Assembly: GCA_028023455.1 (NCBI GenBank)
Contig: JAQFVV010000141.1
Span: 3,080,080 to 3,144,079 of the forward strand
DNA from: Epiperipatus broadwayi
Taxonomy: Eukaryota > Onychophora > Udeonychophora > Euonychophora > Peripatidae
DNA length: 64,000 nucleotides
Direction: 5' to 3'
Shown here: piece after piece, positions 1-10,858 of the stretch
Numbering within the stretch: position 1 is the stretch's first letter
How the letters are laid out: each line of letters opens with the position of its first letter
Notes under the pieces: generated by a model
What the model was told of the DNA's origin: nothing
Databases searched by the model: none
Seen by the model: the letters and a program-made list of their open reading frames with translations, nothing else
Position numbers and translations under genes: made by a program

Positions 1-2055
1 CACAAACATAGTTTAAATCTTTAAACTTAAATTTTTCATTATTTTTTTTTATTATACATTGTAATGTTGAAATGGTTTTTTTTTTATTGTTCTTCAGTTG
101 TTAGTGATAATGAGCAACCTATAGATATATGCATTTATAATGTTTTTATTATTTTTATTTTATCTTGTTGCATATTAAAAATCAATATATGTATTTTATT
201 TTCTTTCGCTATAAGGTTGCAAAAGAGAAAATATATTTTTATATATGTAATTTTTGGGTATACATTTAAACATATATGTTAACATTACCGAATGCGTGAA
301 TGTGTAACTGCTTATCCAAAACACATCAAAGAATAGGTTATATATATGATTAGTTTTAAATGGTAAATTAAAAAGTAGGGCATTACATTTGAATGGAAAT
401 GAAATGACATATACAAGTATCACCTGAAATATATTTTATGATATGATGAGTAAGAAAAGTCTTAAATAAGCATTTATAGAATATGTATTTTTTTTAATAT
501 TGATTTAAGTCAGCTTATTTTGAGATATCAAGAAAAGTGACAAACCTATATATTAAGTTTATTTGCTTATACTTATATAAAATTTTATATTAATTTTTGT
601 ATTAAATTAATATGGTAATAAGCCATTTATTTAATTGTCGATTTGACTTTAAAGAAGGAAAGAAAGAGTAGTAGTGTTAATAAAATATAATTATATATCT
701 TAATTGGTTTCCGAGTTGTTATTAATAATATTGTTTTATTTTTTTTTGTCTTAATTCTGTCATTTTAATTCATCATCATTGCTCGCAGTTATTAAGTATT
801 ACTATTCGTATATATTGAGCAATCACTTACAAATATTAAGCGTCCGCAAAATAATAGGTAAACTGGAATGTTGATATTTAAGTATTTAAGGATTATGCTT
901 GAGAATAACCAAATTTTTGATAATTATAGTTCAACATAGAAAGCTAAAATTGTGTTGTGTCCATGAATTTAGATCATCCTCATCAAAGAGGGATCTCATG
1001 TTATTAGTTAAAAAAATGTTTCAAATAATACTATATAAAAATGATCGCCATCAATCATCATTAATAAATTATGATCATTAAATTTAACGTTTAGCGTAAT
1101 GAATATATTTTAGTAAATAGGGGTTTATATAAAATTGAAGATTATGCAAAGAGATTCATGATGATCAATCATCATCATTAGTATTATTAAATCCCAGTAT
1201 GAAATATGATAATTTTAATAGATGCCTATAAGTTTATAAAGATGAATTTATTGTTGTGAATCTATTGATAAGCCATGGCTGGTATCATCATCACTATTAT
1301 AATCATTATTATGACATTACTATTATTATCATTATTATGATATTATTATCATCATCATCATTATTACCTTTATTGTGATAAATAATTTAGTTAAATGGCC
1401 ATCAATATCAATAATGGTCTTCACATGCTTGTTTGGAAGCCATTAATAGGATTATACATGTCTGTTCATCAATATACGCTAATGAGCTAGCAATGTCTAT
1501 AAGAATCTTTGATCTATAGTATAAACTTTGGTAATATTGGGATCCTGTAATTTTATCAATATAGATAAAATGTAGGAATGTCATTTTGTTCAATAGTCAT
1601 CCAAGTCATGTGTAATAAATATGTACTGAATGAGTTTGAACTCAAGTACACTATAAATAGATACTTATCTAGATTGAAAACAATCTAGTGGCGCTCATGG
1701 GAAAACACATGTACTTAGCTAAACTGAATAAAGAGTGAGATCATCCCTTTCCAACTTCATAATATTAGTTTTATAAAATATATTTTTTATAAGTTGTCAT
1801 GAATAGCACCAGTGTGTGCATATGACCATGAATGGTCTTATATATTTGGAAAGAAGGATAGGAAGGATTCTTTATTAGAAGAACCTAGTATTGGAGATAA
1901 GCATAAGGCACTCCAGGAATCTCACAGTGGGTACTTTTATTCAGTTGCTATGTTTAATATTATTTTATTAGATGACAATGTCCAGTATGTTTTACTGTTT
2001 AAATGACTGCCCCAATATATAAATAAATACCAAGAATCTTTAATGCTGATATTTT
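1..2055. repeat. Dispersed repeat, copy A (uninterrupted)
   Basis: This stretch aligns almost throughout with 42046-43100 plus 48205-49255, with scattered substitutions and small indels. Shared landmarks are the ATCATCATC-rich blocks, the TCTAGTGGC block near 1685 and 48893, and the CATGAATGGTC block near 1827 and 49031. It has no long ORF; the short reading frames here are not conserved as proteins between copies. It runs off the left window edge, so its 5' limit is unknown. The copy at 42046 is interrupted by an LTR element, so this copy serves as the paralogous empty site. The nature of the repeat is unknown. Confidence 0.85.
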
Positions 2056-2198
2056 CTTTGTCTATGCTATGATGAATTGAAATAGCTACAAATTATAATT
2101 ACAAATACATATTTATATTAACTGATAAATAATTGTTATAAATGGCAATTTATAAATAATTGTTACAAGTGGCAATTGATTTATTTAAATTGTTACAA

Positions 2199-2230
2199 TA
2201 TATATATATATATATTATATATATTGTAAA

Positions 2231-2263
<33 letters not shown>
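2199..2263. repeat. (TA)n microsatellite
   Basis: Two TA runs separated by a short AT-rich spacer. Comparable TA arrays occur at about 4271-4321, 5273-5320, 8131-8158, 17534-17552 and 62936-62950. Confidence 0.95.
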
Positions 2264-2268
<5 letters not shown>

Positions 2269-3509
2269 CATCAATTCACAAACTTCAAATGTTTTACTGT
2301 TGACATTGGAAAATCAAGCTTATGGCCTTAGATATTCTACAGTGTGAGTAAATTTGTAGATTTTGGAAAGTAAATGGTAATGGCTAGAATATACATACAC
2401 TAGCCAATTTGCGTTGATATAGACACTTAACTACAACAATAACAAATAATAATAATACTCTGAGATCAACTGAAATTAAAAATTTATTTGCTAAAACACA
2501 GAATTAATAAAATAGAATTAAATATTTAAAATATTTATTGTAATTTGTTTTTAGAGTAAATAAAATTAAATACTTTATTAATTATTTTTTTAATTCTCAG
2601 TAATCAATAACGGTAGTCAACCTTCAGCAATTTACTCATAAACAGTCAATAAATTACTGATATTTCAAAATAATTAAAAATGCATTAATTAAAATTAATT
2701 TTGATCGATATATATATATTATTTTTCAGATTTATCATTTAAAATTATAACCAAACAATTTAATCTGCGAATTCGTTATTTGCTTCAACGACGTCACTTT
2801 TTATTAGAGGTGAAAAACTATCTTTATAATAAAATTTTTTATTGTTAATATCACATTAGGTGGGTGTATGAATTCATACGGATTTTCTTTTCTTTTTTTA
2901 ATATAGAAAATGTTTATTTCTGCTTAGTATATGTAGTATTATTTATTTGTAAATTAAATTAAAAATATTCCCTTATTTGTTTTAGATTTGTATTGGAGTT
3001 AAAATATGTATTTATATTTACATAAACATTTACAAAGATGAATTATAATTACTATGTTAATGAAGTTTTGCAGCAATCTACAATGCAAATATAATAATAA
3101 GGAAAAAATAAAAATAGTTAAATTTAATCAATATTTTATTATATAAAGTATTGGTAATAATTTGTAAATATTCATACATTGGCTACCAGTAATGAAAATA
3201 ATACTTAACGTGAAAAAAAATCAGTATAAATTTATTTATTCACAAATAGTCCAGATAAAAAATATTTATTTTTTATAAGCATTAACATTACTTTTTTAAC
3301 TGTCTCAATAATTATAATACAAAGATGTTTGCATATTTTTTTGAACAGTCCAACATAGTTATTTGATAATGGTAATATAATTTTTTTTTACCTTTCAAAT
3401 TATTCTAAAATATTAGTTAAACATTTTGTAAATATATATTTAATGGTGTTATGCATCAAATTCTCTATAATATGATTGGCTTGAAAAAAATCATTGACGG
3501 TTGATATAT
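2264..3509. other. Unannotated AT-rich stretch
   Basis: No recognisable gene, RNA or mobile element is seen; only short A/T homopolymers and simple AT-rich sequence. Confidence 0.6.
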
Positions 3510-3640
3510 ATATAATAAATATATAAATTCAACATTCCTTCTTTTTCTTTTTAAAACTTGTTTTATTCCAAACTATAATTTTATTTTTCTTCCATACAAC
3601 GTTTCAACTACATTTTGCAGTCATTATCAAGTTTCCTTAA
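3510..3640 (-). repeat. Penelope-like terminal repeat, left inverted arm
   Basis: About 95 bp here is the near-perfect reverse complement of 4134-4230. On the minus strand it reads TTGATAATGA, then a short CTGC/GTAG hairpin, then TTGAAACGTTG. This order resembles the hammerhead-like core at Penelope-like element termini but departs from the CUGANGA consensus. On the minus strand it lies downstream of PLE coding remains (3841-4109), so it is read as the element's 3' terminal repeat. Confidence 0.65.
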
Positions 3641-3840
3641 AAAAATAATAATAATAATAATAAAATAAATAAAAATAATAACACAAATAAATAAAATATT
3701 AATACATTCCAAATATATAATATTCAAATAAAACCACAATAATATTATCATCTACAAATACAATTATTTATCTCCTTCCCTATCTTTAATTATTTCTTTT
3801 AAAATACCTTTATAATTTAATACTCTTCTTATATAAATTT

Positions 3841-4109
3841 ATTATCTATTCTCTAAATCTTTACCCATTAACATTCTTTTTATACCCCCCCTTATATATT
3901 ATTCCTATATTATGTTATTTTTTATCTTTATTTATTAACATTCTATTTAATACTGGTTTATACTGATCTATATATACTTCCTCTTTTTTTATTCTCTCTT
4001 TAAATTTTTTAACGCATTCCAATGGCCTTATATTAAATTTTTTATGCTTAAATTCCTTTTTATGAATATATATATAGCAGATTTTTTATCATGCCTTAAT
4101 CTAGTTTTT
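3841..4109 (-). pseudogene. Penelope-like element ORF remnant (GIY-YIG C-terminus)
   Basis: The minus-strand reading frame decodes fragments of the C-terminal end of a PLE protein. They include RLRHDKKSAIYIFIKRN, then KKFKERIKKEEVYIDQYKP followed by VLNRM, and it closes with GKDLENR before a stop. The AIY-helix and the K/E-E-x-YI...KP-LNR pattern are typical of the end of the PLE GIY-YIG endonuclease domain. One in-frame stop and at least one frameshift break it, and the catalytic YIG half is missing, so it is a 5'-truncated dead copy. It lies between inverted terminal repeats (3510-3640 and 4113-4230), an arrangement often seen at PLE insertions. Family assignment rests on motif memory, not on a search. 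Confidence 0.6.
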
Positions 4110-4112
4110 AAT

Positions 4113-4230
4113 TTATTCTTACTTATATGTAGTTGAAACGTTGTATGGAAGAAAAATAAAATTATAGTTTGGAATAAAACAAGTTTTAAAAAGAAAAAGA
4201 AGGAATGTTGAATTTATATATTTATTATCA
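4113..4230 (+). repeat. Penelope-like terminal repeat, right inverted arm
   Basis: Reverse complement of 3510-3608, beginning near TAGTTGAAACGTTG. The half-motif GTAG-TTGAAAC is kept but the upstream TGATAATGA half is lost. Confidence 0.65.
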
Positions 4231-4265
4231 TTTGGAGATATAATTTAAAAAGAAGTGAAAAGTTG

Positions 4266-4270
<5 letters not shown>

Positions 4271-4321
<51 letters not shown>
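4271..4321. repeat. (TA)n microsatellite
   Basis: Uninterrupted TA array of about 50 bp between the PLE remnant and the RTE fragment. Confidence 0.95.
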
Positions 4322-4323
<2 letters not shown>

Positions 4324-4429
4324 GAACAAAATCAATAGGATAAGTAATACGCTTTAAAAACTGAACCCATAGTAGCGGCACAAAAAACAGCAATTGACTA
4401 GTAAAAATTTTATTCAGACAAAACGGTAT

Positions 4430-4930
4430 ATGAAGACAACAAACAATATAAAAATATATAAAAATGGTGCATTAAGAAAGATTGAATATCTAGAATTTTG
4501 TAAAATGATGTGGAAAAGAATTGCTAAGATAGGAATATAATTGTTATAAAAGTTATAGAAGAAAATAAAAATCATCTTGTTATTGGTAGAAAATCTATAT
4601 CTGCAATAAAAAAAGAAGGAATTATTATTAAAAAAAGAAATGATATTATGAAAAGTATAAAAGAGTTGTATCAACAATCATATAGCAATACAAAAAAAAA
4701 ACAAAAAAAATATTTCCAAAAACTGCTATATTTTCTGAATTCTCCGGGTTTTTTAATTAAGTAATGAGAAATGCATTTAAACTTATGAGAAAGGAAAAAC
4801 TTGCAAGTAAAGCAGATGAAAAAATAGAAAAATTGTTGGCAAAGTTATTTACCAAATTCCTAAAAAATAAAAATGTGCAGAATAACTGGTGAATATTATT
4901 AATAATAATGATGGCATAAAATTATAAATT
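4430..4930 (+). pseudogene. Decayed RTE LINE fragment (APE-RT linker)
   Basis: The DNA matches the linker and early RT part of the LINE at 18990-19480. Shared blocks are GAATATCTAGAATTTTGTAA (about 4481), the AGAAGAAAATAAAA block, the ATCTGCAATAAAAAAA block and the AAATGATATTATGAAA block. The frame is destroyed by indels. It is a second, older copy of the same or a close LINE family. The short reading frames on either strand here have no independent support. Confidence 0.75.
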
Positions 4931-5270
4931 ATTAAAAGTCACATGATCACTATCTCTTATACTAGAACATTACTGTATGGAGAGTTTTGCCTTGTTTAAT
5001 AAATTATTAAAATGTTATATAATTTTAAACTCATTATTATTTTATAGAAATTCCTCATTTTATCATCAAATAGAAAGTGTAAATACTTTACTATATTTTA
5101 TATTCCTAGTAGTTGATAGCTTCAAAGGAAAAAATGAACACGTTGATATATTTATAGAACTATTTTTCTAAGCAGGAGTAATACTATTTTTCAAATAGTG
5201 AGGCGTCTTTACTTTTTTTTAACTTTGTAATGCAACTAATAATAGCTATAAAAACATTACATTTAAATTA

Positions 5271-5272
<2 letters not shown>

Positions 5273-5320
<48 letters not shown>
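5273..5320. repeat. (TA)n microsatellite
   Basis: TA array adjoining the hammerhead-bearing repeat. Confidence 0.95.
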
Positions 5321-5323
<3 letters not shown>

Positions 5324-5339
5324 ATTTACATACATTTTT

Positions 5340-5650
5340 TTTAATTATGATAAATGCTACTACAAGAGAAGGCATTCAAATCATCTTTATCTTAGATTGT
5401 CCCCATCCCCAGACCGGTTTCGACCTATGGGTCTCTTCAGTGAGGAGTTGGGACATTAGATTCAAAAAACCAACTCAAGCTAAACATTTATCTAAAAGGT
5501 AATTCTCAAGAAGAAGAACTAAACCTTTAGACATCTGCATGTCTTTAAAGTCAGCTCTCCAACTGAAAAAATTATATGGGCCTGAAATTAATTCAGATAC
5601 TCCATATATTAATAGGCTTAGCCATTTAATTTAGCCAAAGCCCCAACAGC
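5340..5650 (-). repeat. Hammerhead-bearing dispersed repeat
   Basis: The segment 5343-5412 recurs almost identically at 5762-5832, so this is a repeat unit. On the minus strand it runs from about 5650 through the ribozyme at 5399-5454 and on through the shared block to 5343. It has no coding capacity. It could be a retrozyme or the non-coding terminus of a Penelope-like element; the sequence does not decide which. Confidence 0.6.
5399..5454 (-). ncRNA. Type-I hammerhead ribozyme, canonical core
   Basis: Read on the minus strand, every invariant hammerhead position is present. The core is CUGAAGA (5440-5434); helix II is GACC/GGUC with loop CAUA; GAAA follows at 5421-5418. Helix III is the loopless palindrome ACCGGU (5418-5413), and the cleavage residue is C (5412). 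Helix I is in two parts: CCUCA pairs with UGGGG next to the core (one U-G wobble) and GUCCC pairs with GGGAC distally. An AACU/AUG internal loop lies between them, as needed for tertiary contacts. The predicted product is self-cleavage 3' of position 5412. A helix III with no loop is expected to act best as a dimer, as described for Penelope-like elements and retrozymes. The match is direct from sequence; activity is inferred. Confidence 0.9.
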
Positions 5651-5661
5651 AAAATAATAAT

Positions 5662-5988
5662 AGTAATAATAAAAAGTCAGATGTCACATGACTTATATAT
5701 AGCTTGCATTTACCAATATGTAAACTTAAGAGCATGCTAACGCTCTAACAAGCTTTTTTTTAAATTATGATAAATGCTACTACAAGATAAGGCATTCAAA
5801 TCATCTTTATCTTAGATTGCCCCCATCCCCAGATGATTTGAATGCCTTTTCTTGTAGTAGCATTTATCATAATTAAATATATATATATATATATATATTG
5901 TTAGAGCGTTAGCATGCTCTTAAGTTTACATATTGGTAAATGCAAGCTATATATAAGTCATGTGACATCTGACTTTTTATTATTACTG
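5662..5988. repeat. Nested foldback element
   Basis: Outer arms 5662-5751 and 5898-5988 are near-perfect reverse complements of about 90 bp (TTAGAGCGTTAGCATGCTC...). Inside, 5763-5812 and 5827-5876 form a second inverted repeat of about 50 bp. The inner left arm repeats the sequence flanking the hammerhead at 5343-5412, but the ribozyme core itself is deleted at the turn. A short TA run (5877-5897) separates inner and outer right arms. Confidence 0.85.
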
Positions 5989-6683
5989 TACATTTTTTTA
6001 AATATATATATAAACCCTACTAATCAATATAGCAGTGTATTCCGTAAAGTCATTGAAAAGTTATAGATTGATGAGAAAATGTAATGTTGACATATTTAGA
6101 AATGCCATCACTAGCAAAAAAAGCTGAATATATCTTATTGTAGACTAACACAACATTGTATTTTGAAAATAAATTGTAGGTGTGGCTTTATTATTATTAA
6201 GAAATATTTACTAAGGCTGTAACCTCAAGAATGTGCAGACCTCTACAGGTTGTAACCACAAGCTTATGTTTTGGCAGAACATATTTTTTCAATCATTCCT
6301 TTACTCTTTTGTCACACTAAATCAACATATTTTTACTTCTGGATATTTTGTACACCTAAAGACTATTATTAAATTATCTGTATGTTTATAATTGGGTATG
6401 GGAGAAAAATTCAGAGACACTACCCATTGATAAAGATACAATAAATGATAGAAGACTTCTGACAGAAAATATTAAATTAAAAATAAATAAATGAATGCAG
6501 AATTATTATCTCTGAATATATTTCTAAATAACTACACATTTTCACTTATTTTAACAGTAATTTTTATTTACATATATTGTTATTTTCTAAACAAATTTGT
6601 TTTGCCATCGTTTGTAAAACATTTTTGCTTCTTTTTATTGACAATTTTTATCTATTCTAATATTTAAACTTCAATTTTTTTTT

Positions 6684-6751
6684 CGGCCGGGAAGCGACAC
6701 CTGGGACAACTGCTTGTAAGGCAGATGTGCTAACCACTCGACCACCAATGC
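6684..6751 (-). pseudogene. tRNA-Val(UAC)-like pseudogene or SINE head
   Basis: On the minus strand it has a good A box (TGGTCGAGTGGTTAGC) and a 4-bp anticodon stem CTGC/GCAG closing a 7-nt loop CTTACAA (anticodon UAC). The T-arm carries an extra base (GGTGTCGCTTCC instead of GGTTCGANTCC). The acceptor ends do not pair: GCATTGG against CCGGCCG. The cloverleaf is therefore broken, and a tRNA-derived repeat is more likely than a working tRNA gene. Confidence 0.6.
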
Positions 6752-6949
6752 TTGACAATTTTTTCTGCATTTATTTATGATTTTAATTAAAAATTATATT
6801 TTCTATTTATTTATTTAATAAATATTAGATATGACAGTTTTTTAAATAATTGTGTTATATTTTATATTTCAAATTTGTTTATTGTTGAATATAAAATTAC
6901 ACAGACTATTGCAAAATTTGTAATAAAATATAATAGGTAAATAGCTGAC

Positions 6950-7447
6950 CATTTAGTATAATAACAAGTATTTTCCTCATATTTTCTTCTTTCTCATATC
7001 ATAAGAATGTGTATGGTAGTATCATAAATCGTTATTTTTTTTTCCTTTGGTATTTTCTCCTTATTCTCAAATTCTATTTGCTGAGAAATTTTAAAAAAAT
7101 ATTTAATCCTCCTATATCTTTTTCCAAATATTGTTAATGTTTTTTAATTGACACTTTTCATTTATGTTATTAGGCCTTTTAAAAATCTATATATGTTTTC
7201 TTAGCAATTTCTAGTCATATTGTTCATTTTGTCACAGAATATGTGTTTTATTAAAATTGATGTCATGGTTAGTTAATTTAATGTGTGAGTAAATTGCTGA
7301 TGAATTAGATGTGTCTCTAACTGCCAAAATATGTTCTTCCTTTGTTATGTTCATTCTAAGATTTGTCTGTCCAATGAATGAATTTAAACTAACTTCATAT
7401 GGAATTTTGTATACACCATGAGACTCCAAAGGAATTTTATCTTTCAA
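6950..7447 (-). pseudogene. Penelope-like GIY-YIG remnant, minus copy
   Basis: A minus-strand frame (7447-7232, 71 residues) reads GVYKIPYEVSLNSFIGQTN, then RMNITKEEHILAVRDTS and SHIKLTNHDINFNKTHIL. This is the GIY-YIG nuclease fold of PLE proteins: GVY for GIY, FIG for YIG, then the conserved R-x-x-x-x-K-E-H helix and the N-H-D-I-N-F-K-T end. Beyond 7232 the frame breaks, but the tail common to its inverted partner (R-P-x-x-I-N-E-K, N-I-W-K) can be followed to about 6950. It encodes no complete protein. It is inverted relative to 7595-8085 with about 150 bp between them. Confidence 0.7.
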
Positions 7448-7594
7448 GTAGCAAAAAAATGATTGTGATAGAAATCAAGACTGTTCTGACATATATAAAT
7501 GCAGTAACTGGTAAAACTCATAATGTTTTAAAGAAAAATAATATTCAAACAATTTATACTACATTTTCTTTAAAATAATGATATATTTCCATGT

Positions 7595-8085
7595 CTTAAA
7601 GATAAAATTTCTTTGGAGATTTATGGTGTATATAAAATTCCATGTTGATTTTGTTTACATTCATATATTGGACAAACCAGTCATAGAATAATCATAAGAA
7701 AGGAGGAACTCATTTTGGCAGTTACAAAAACATCTAATTTGTTAGTCACTCATTCACACATTAAATTATCTAACCATGGTATCAATTTTAATAAAACACA
7801 TATTCTGGAAAAAAAATGAACAATATGACCAGAGATTGTTATGGGAAGCTATAGAGATTTTTTAAAGGCCTAAGAGCATAAATGAAAAGTATGTATTAAA
7901 GAAAATTAACAATATTTGGAAAATGCTACTGGAGGATAAAATATTTTTTAAAAGTTCTCAACCAATAGAATTTGAGATTGATGAAAAAATAACAAAAGCA
8001 AAAAATAGCAATTTTGAATCTCACCACACACCTTCTTATGATTTGAAGAAAAGAAACTCTGAGGAAAGTTCTTTTCATTGAGCTC
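7595..8085 (+). pseudogene. Penelope-like GIY-YIG remnant, plus copy
   Basis: The inverted partner of 6950-7447. The plus frame reads DKISLEIYGVYKIPC, a stop, then HSYIGQTSHRIIIRKEELIL and SHIKLSNHGINFNKTHIL. After a frameshift near 7830 it continues RLLWEAIEIF (stop) RPKSINEKYVLKKINNIWKM and then a charged tail to a stop near 8080. GVY, YIGQT, the R...KEE helix and the E-A-I-E-I helix are all recognisable. Two in-frame stops and at least one frameshift kill it. Together the pair looks like two independent or head-to-head PLE 3' ends of one subfamily. Confidence 0.7.
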
Positions 8086-8109
8086 CAGAAATAATACTAC
8101 GAATTCATT

Positions 8110-8127
8110 TATCTCAGAATATTAAAA

Positions 8128-8158
<31 letters not shown>

Positions 8159-9490
8159 TGAAGCATATTAAAATATGTATAGTTTATAAGCATTTTGGCA
8201 TTTGGTAATATTTTAAATGCTAAAAATAAAATTTAAAAACGTTCAAAAAATGCGATTTAGTTTTTTTTAGTTAATATAACTTATTTTAGATACTTATAAT
8301 GAAAGTTATTTGTGCATATAGTATTATCTATTTAATTAAAAATAAAAGTTGAAATTGAAAGGAATAAAAACACTTACCGATTATTAATCCTGATAAAGAA
8401 AGGAAATTCCAAAGGCAAGAGATTATAGTCAAAGTGTCACAGCAAGAATTTATTAAAAAGGTAACTTTGTAACAAAAAAGAAAAATAAATGAATAAGATT
8501 AACAACTTGTATTTTGATTAAAAAGATAAAAAAAAATGCACAAAAATCTAAAAAACTGCTTCAAGTTATAAAAGAAGCAGGAAAACTGCAACTGGGTATT
8601 TTGTGCTAAAGATTTCAGTCACCCGTGGCCTAATTGTGGCCCTTTTGTTTTCTCAACCATAATAAAAATTCAGGAATATTTATTTGCCGAACAAATGTGT
8701 CAGGCGGGAATAGAAACTGGGGTGTTTTGTGGACACCACTCATCATAAAAAAGTCATTCCAAAAGTTTCACATCTAGCCATAACTTGCAACTGACCAGAA
8801 AAGTGAAAATGTCAACAGAATAAATCAAACAACTTCCAATTAGCTCAGGATCCCAAGAAATATATGTATGCTACAAGAATCTACGGTCTACACAAACTTA
8901 ATGGTAAGCTACTATTATTCATATCCTGATTTGTGACTACTTAAATGTTTGCAAATAACCCCTTAACTAGGAAACTTCTAATACCAATACAGACATTTGC
9001 CTAGAAAAACTTAAGTATAATTTAAACTGTTTTAATTATTTTGTTAATATTATCTGGATTGGTGTGTGTATGTTTTTTTCTAATTGTATTAATAATTTAT
9101 CGTTAAATATTCTAATTGTTTTTAATAAAATTTTTAACATTAATATAACACTTTTGTTGTACGTTCTTAATTTTAGTTATGTAGATTTTATTATTAAAAA
9201 GATTGTTTAAAGAAATGTATAAATTACGTTTACCAAGATGCTTATTTAATAGTTAAGTGGGGGAAAATTCATAAGAAAATTTCATATAATAGATTAAGTT
9301 GCAAGAAAACAAAATCACGATCTTATTTTAGTTGTTTGTTTCTAATTGAACATGTGATGAAAAAGATATATTGTCAGATACAGCTATATTCTTATGTCAT
9401 TTTCACTTCCCTATTATATTTGTTGTATTTTATTGCAAAAAGCATTTAAATGACTTTTAGATTATCATCACACATATAATTAGTTCTATA

Positions 9491-9495
<5 letters not shown>
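8110..9495. other. Unannotated AT-rich stretch with a weak PLE hint
   Basis: A TA run occurs at 8131-8158. Near 8870-8930 a frame reads ATRIYGLHKLNGK, which recalls the PLE reverse-transcriptase phrase RIYGLPKIHK, but no surrounding RT motifs are readable. Nothing else is recognised. Confidence 0.35.

Positions 9496-9498
<3 letters not shown>

Positions 9499-9540
<42 letters not shown>
9499..9540. repeat. (TA)n microsatellite
   Basis: TA array about 45 bp upstream of MITE copy 1. Confidence 0.95.
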
Positions 9541-9544
<4 letters not shown>

Positions 9545-9586
9545 TTGATGTCTGTATTTCCTCAAATGAATATACACAATCTTATA

Positions 9587-10855
9587 CACCTGGGTCTTGT
9601 TTTATGTGGTATATAGGTTCCACAGAAAACCCACATTAAAAAAAACACACACAAAAATAGACTTAACTTACTTTGAAAAATGGGGGATATGTTCTGTAAT
9701 TTTCAGAAAGCACATAAAAACAATGCAACAAAGAAAAATTACTTTAAAATTTGCATAAAAAAATAAGGAAATAAATTATGACAAATAAAAAATTTCAAAT
9801 ATTTGAAAAAAATTAATACAAGACAAACTTTTTATATATTTTTTTATTAACTACAGTATTTATTTTTACATTTTTTCATTCATATTTTAATCATTACCAC
9901 TATTTGGCAATATGTGGTTTATTTGTGAACTGGTAAGAAATCAGATTTGTCACAAGAGAAAGTACAACTAGCACCACCTTCAGTCTTCTGCTGTGTTAAT
10001 AGTTTTCTGTTGACAAATTGGTGATTAAACTTTGAGACGATGGTTTTACTAATTGTTTATAAAGCTTTCAATATCCTACATACAACTATTTAACTCTTGT
10101 TGGAATTTAAGAAGTTGTTCATTGCAGCAAACTTTCTCAGATTTCAGCATTTTCTGACATTTTTCTTTGTCTCACACATCAATGTAAAATCTATGATTGA
10201 ATGGTTATTACTTATTGGTATTGGTATATAATAAGCCTGTATTTCAGTTATCAGAAAATAATAAATGTGTCTTCATTTGATATATATTTTTGTTTACTAC
10301 TGAAATAAATTTTAAATGTTCACATTTTGTTTCTATATTTAAAAAATGAGATTGCAATCAAAACAAAAAATTTATACATTATCATTGGAAATATTATTTT
10401 CAGTTTACAAAATCAACAAAATATTTGTTACTTCTGATTATTTTTAAAAATCTAAAAGAATATTTATTTCTGTTATATCTAACAAAATATATTTTAAAAG
10501 TTTACAATTTTTGAATATTTATTGCAATATTTTTATACCCATAAGTATAAATCTATTATTATTATTTACTCATATGTATAAATAGGTTATTTGTGTAGAA
10601 GCTAAGATTCTTAAATAACTTCAGGTCATATTCACATTAGCTGATAATATAACATAACATTACATTTGTCCAAAAAAGTATTTCAAGTCAAAATTAGTTA
10701 TTAATAATTTCAATTTCTTGATATCTAATAAATATAGTGAAATATGAACTTCTTTATCTCATAAAAAACCTGCATAAAATGCTATTAAGAAGAAACATGA
10801 ATTTCATAACTTTAAAATCATATTAAAAATATCTGCATAAAATGAGACCCAGGTG
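9587..10855. mobile_element. TA-flanked MITE, copy 1
   Basis: The termini are inverted repeats (CACCTGGGTC...GACCCAGGTG, continuing imperfectly through the ATTTTATGC block), flanked by TA on both sides (9585-9586 and 10856-10857). At 1269 bp it is the longest of four copies here, with no transposase ORF. A TA target duplication with CAC...GTG ends suggests a non-autonomous Tc1/mariner/pogo-type element; this superfamily call is inference. It abuts a PLE remnant that begins at 10859. Confidence 0.85.
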
Positions 10856-10858
10856 TAA

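Noticed and set aside
1686-1698. TCTAGTGGCGCTC as a CTCF site
   Set aside because: Isolated partial match within a dispersed repeat; the other copy (48893) has changed it to TCTAGTGGCACTC.
8131-8158. Direct-repeat array as CRISPR
   Set aside because: TA microsatellite only; no repeat-spacer structure anywhere in the window, and the DNA is clearly eukaryotic.
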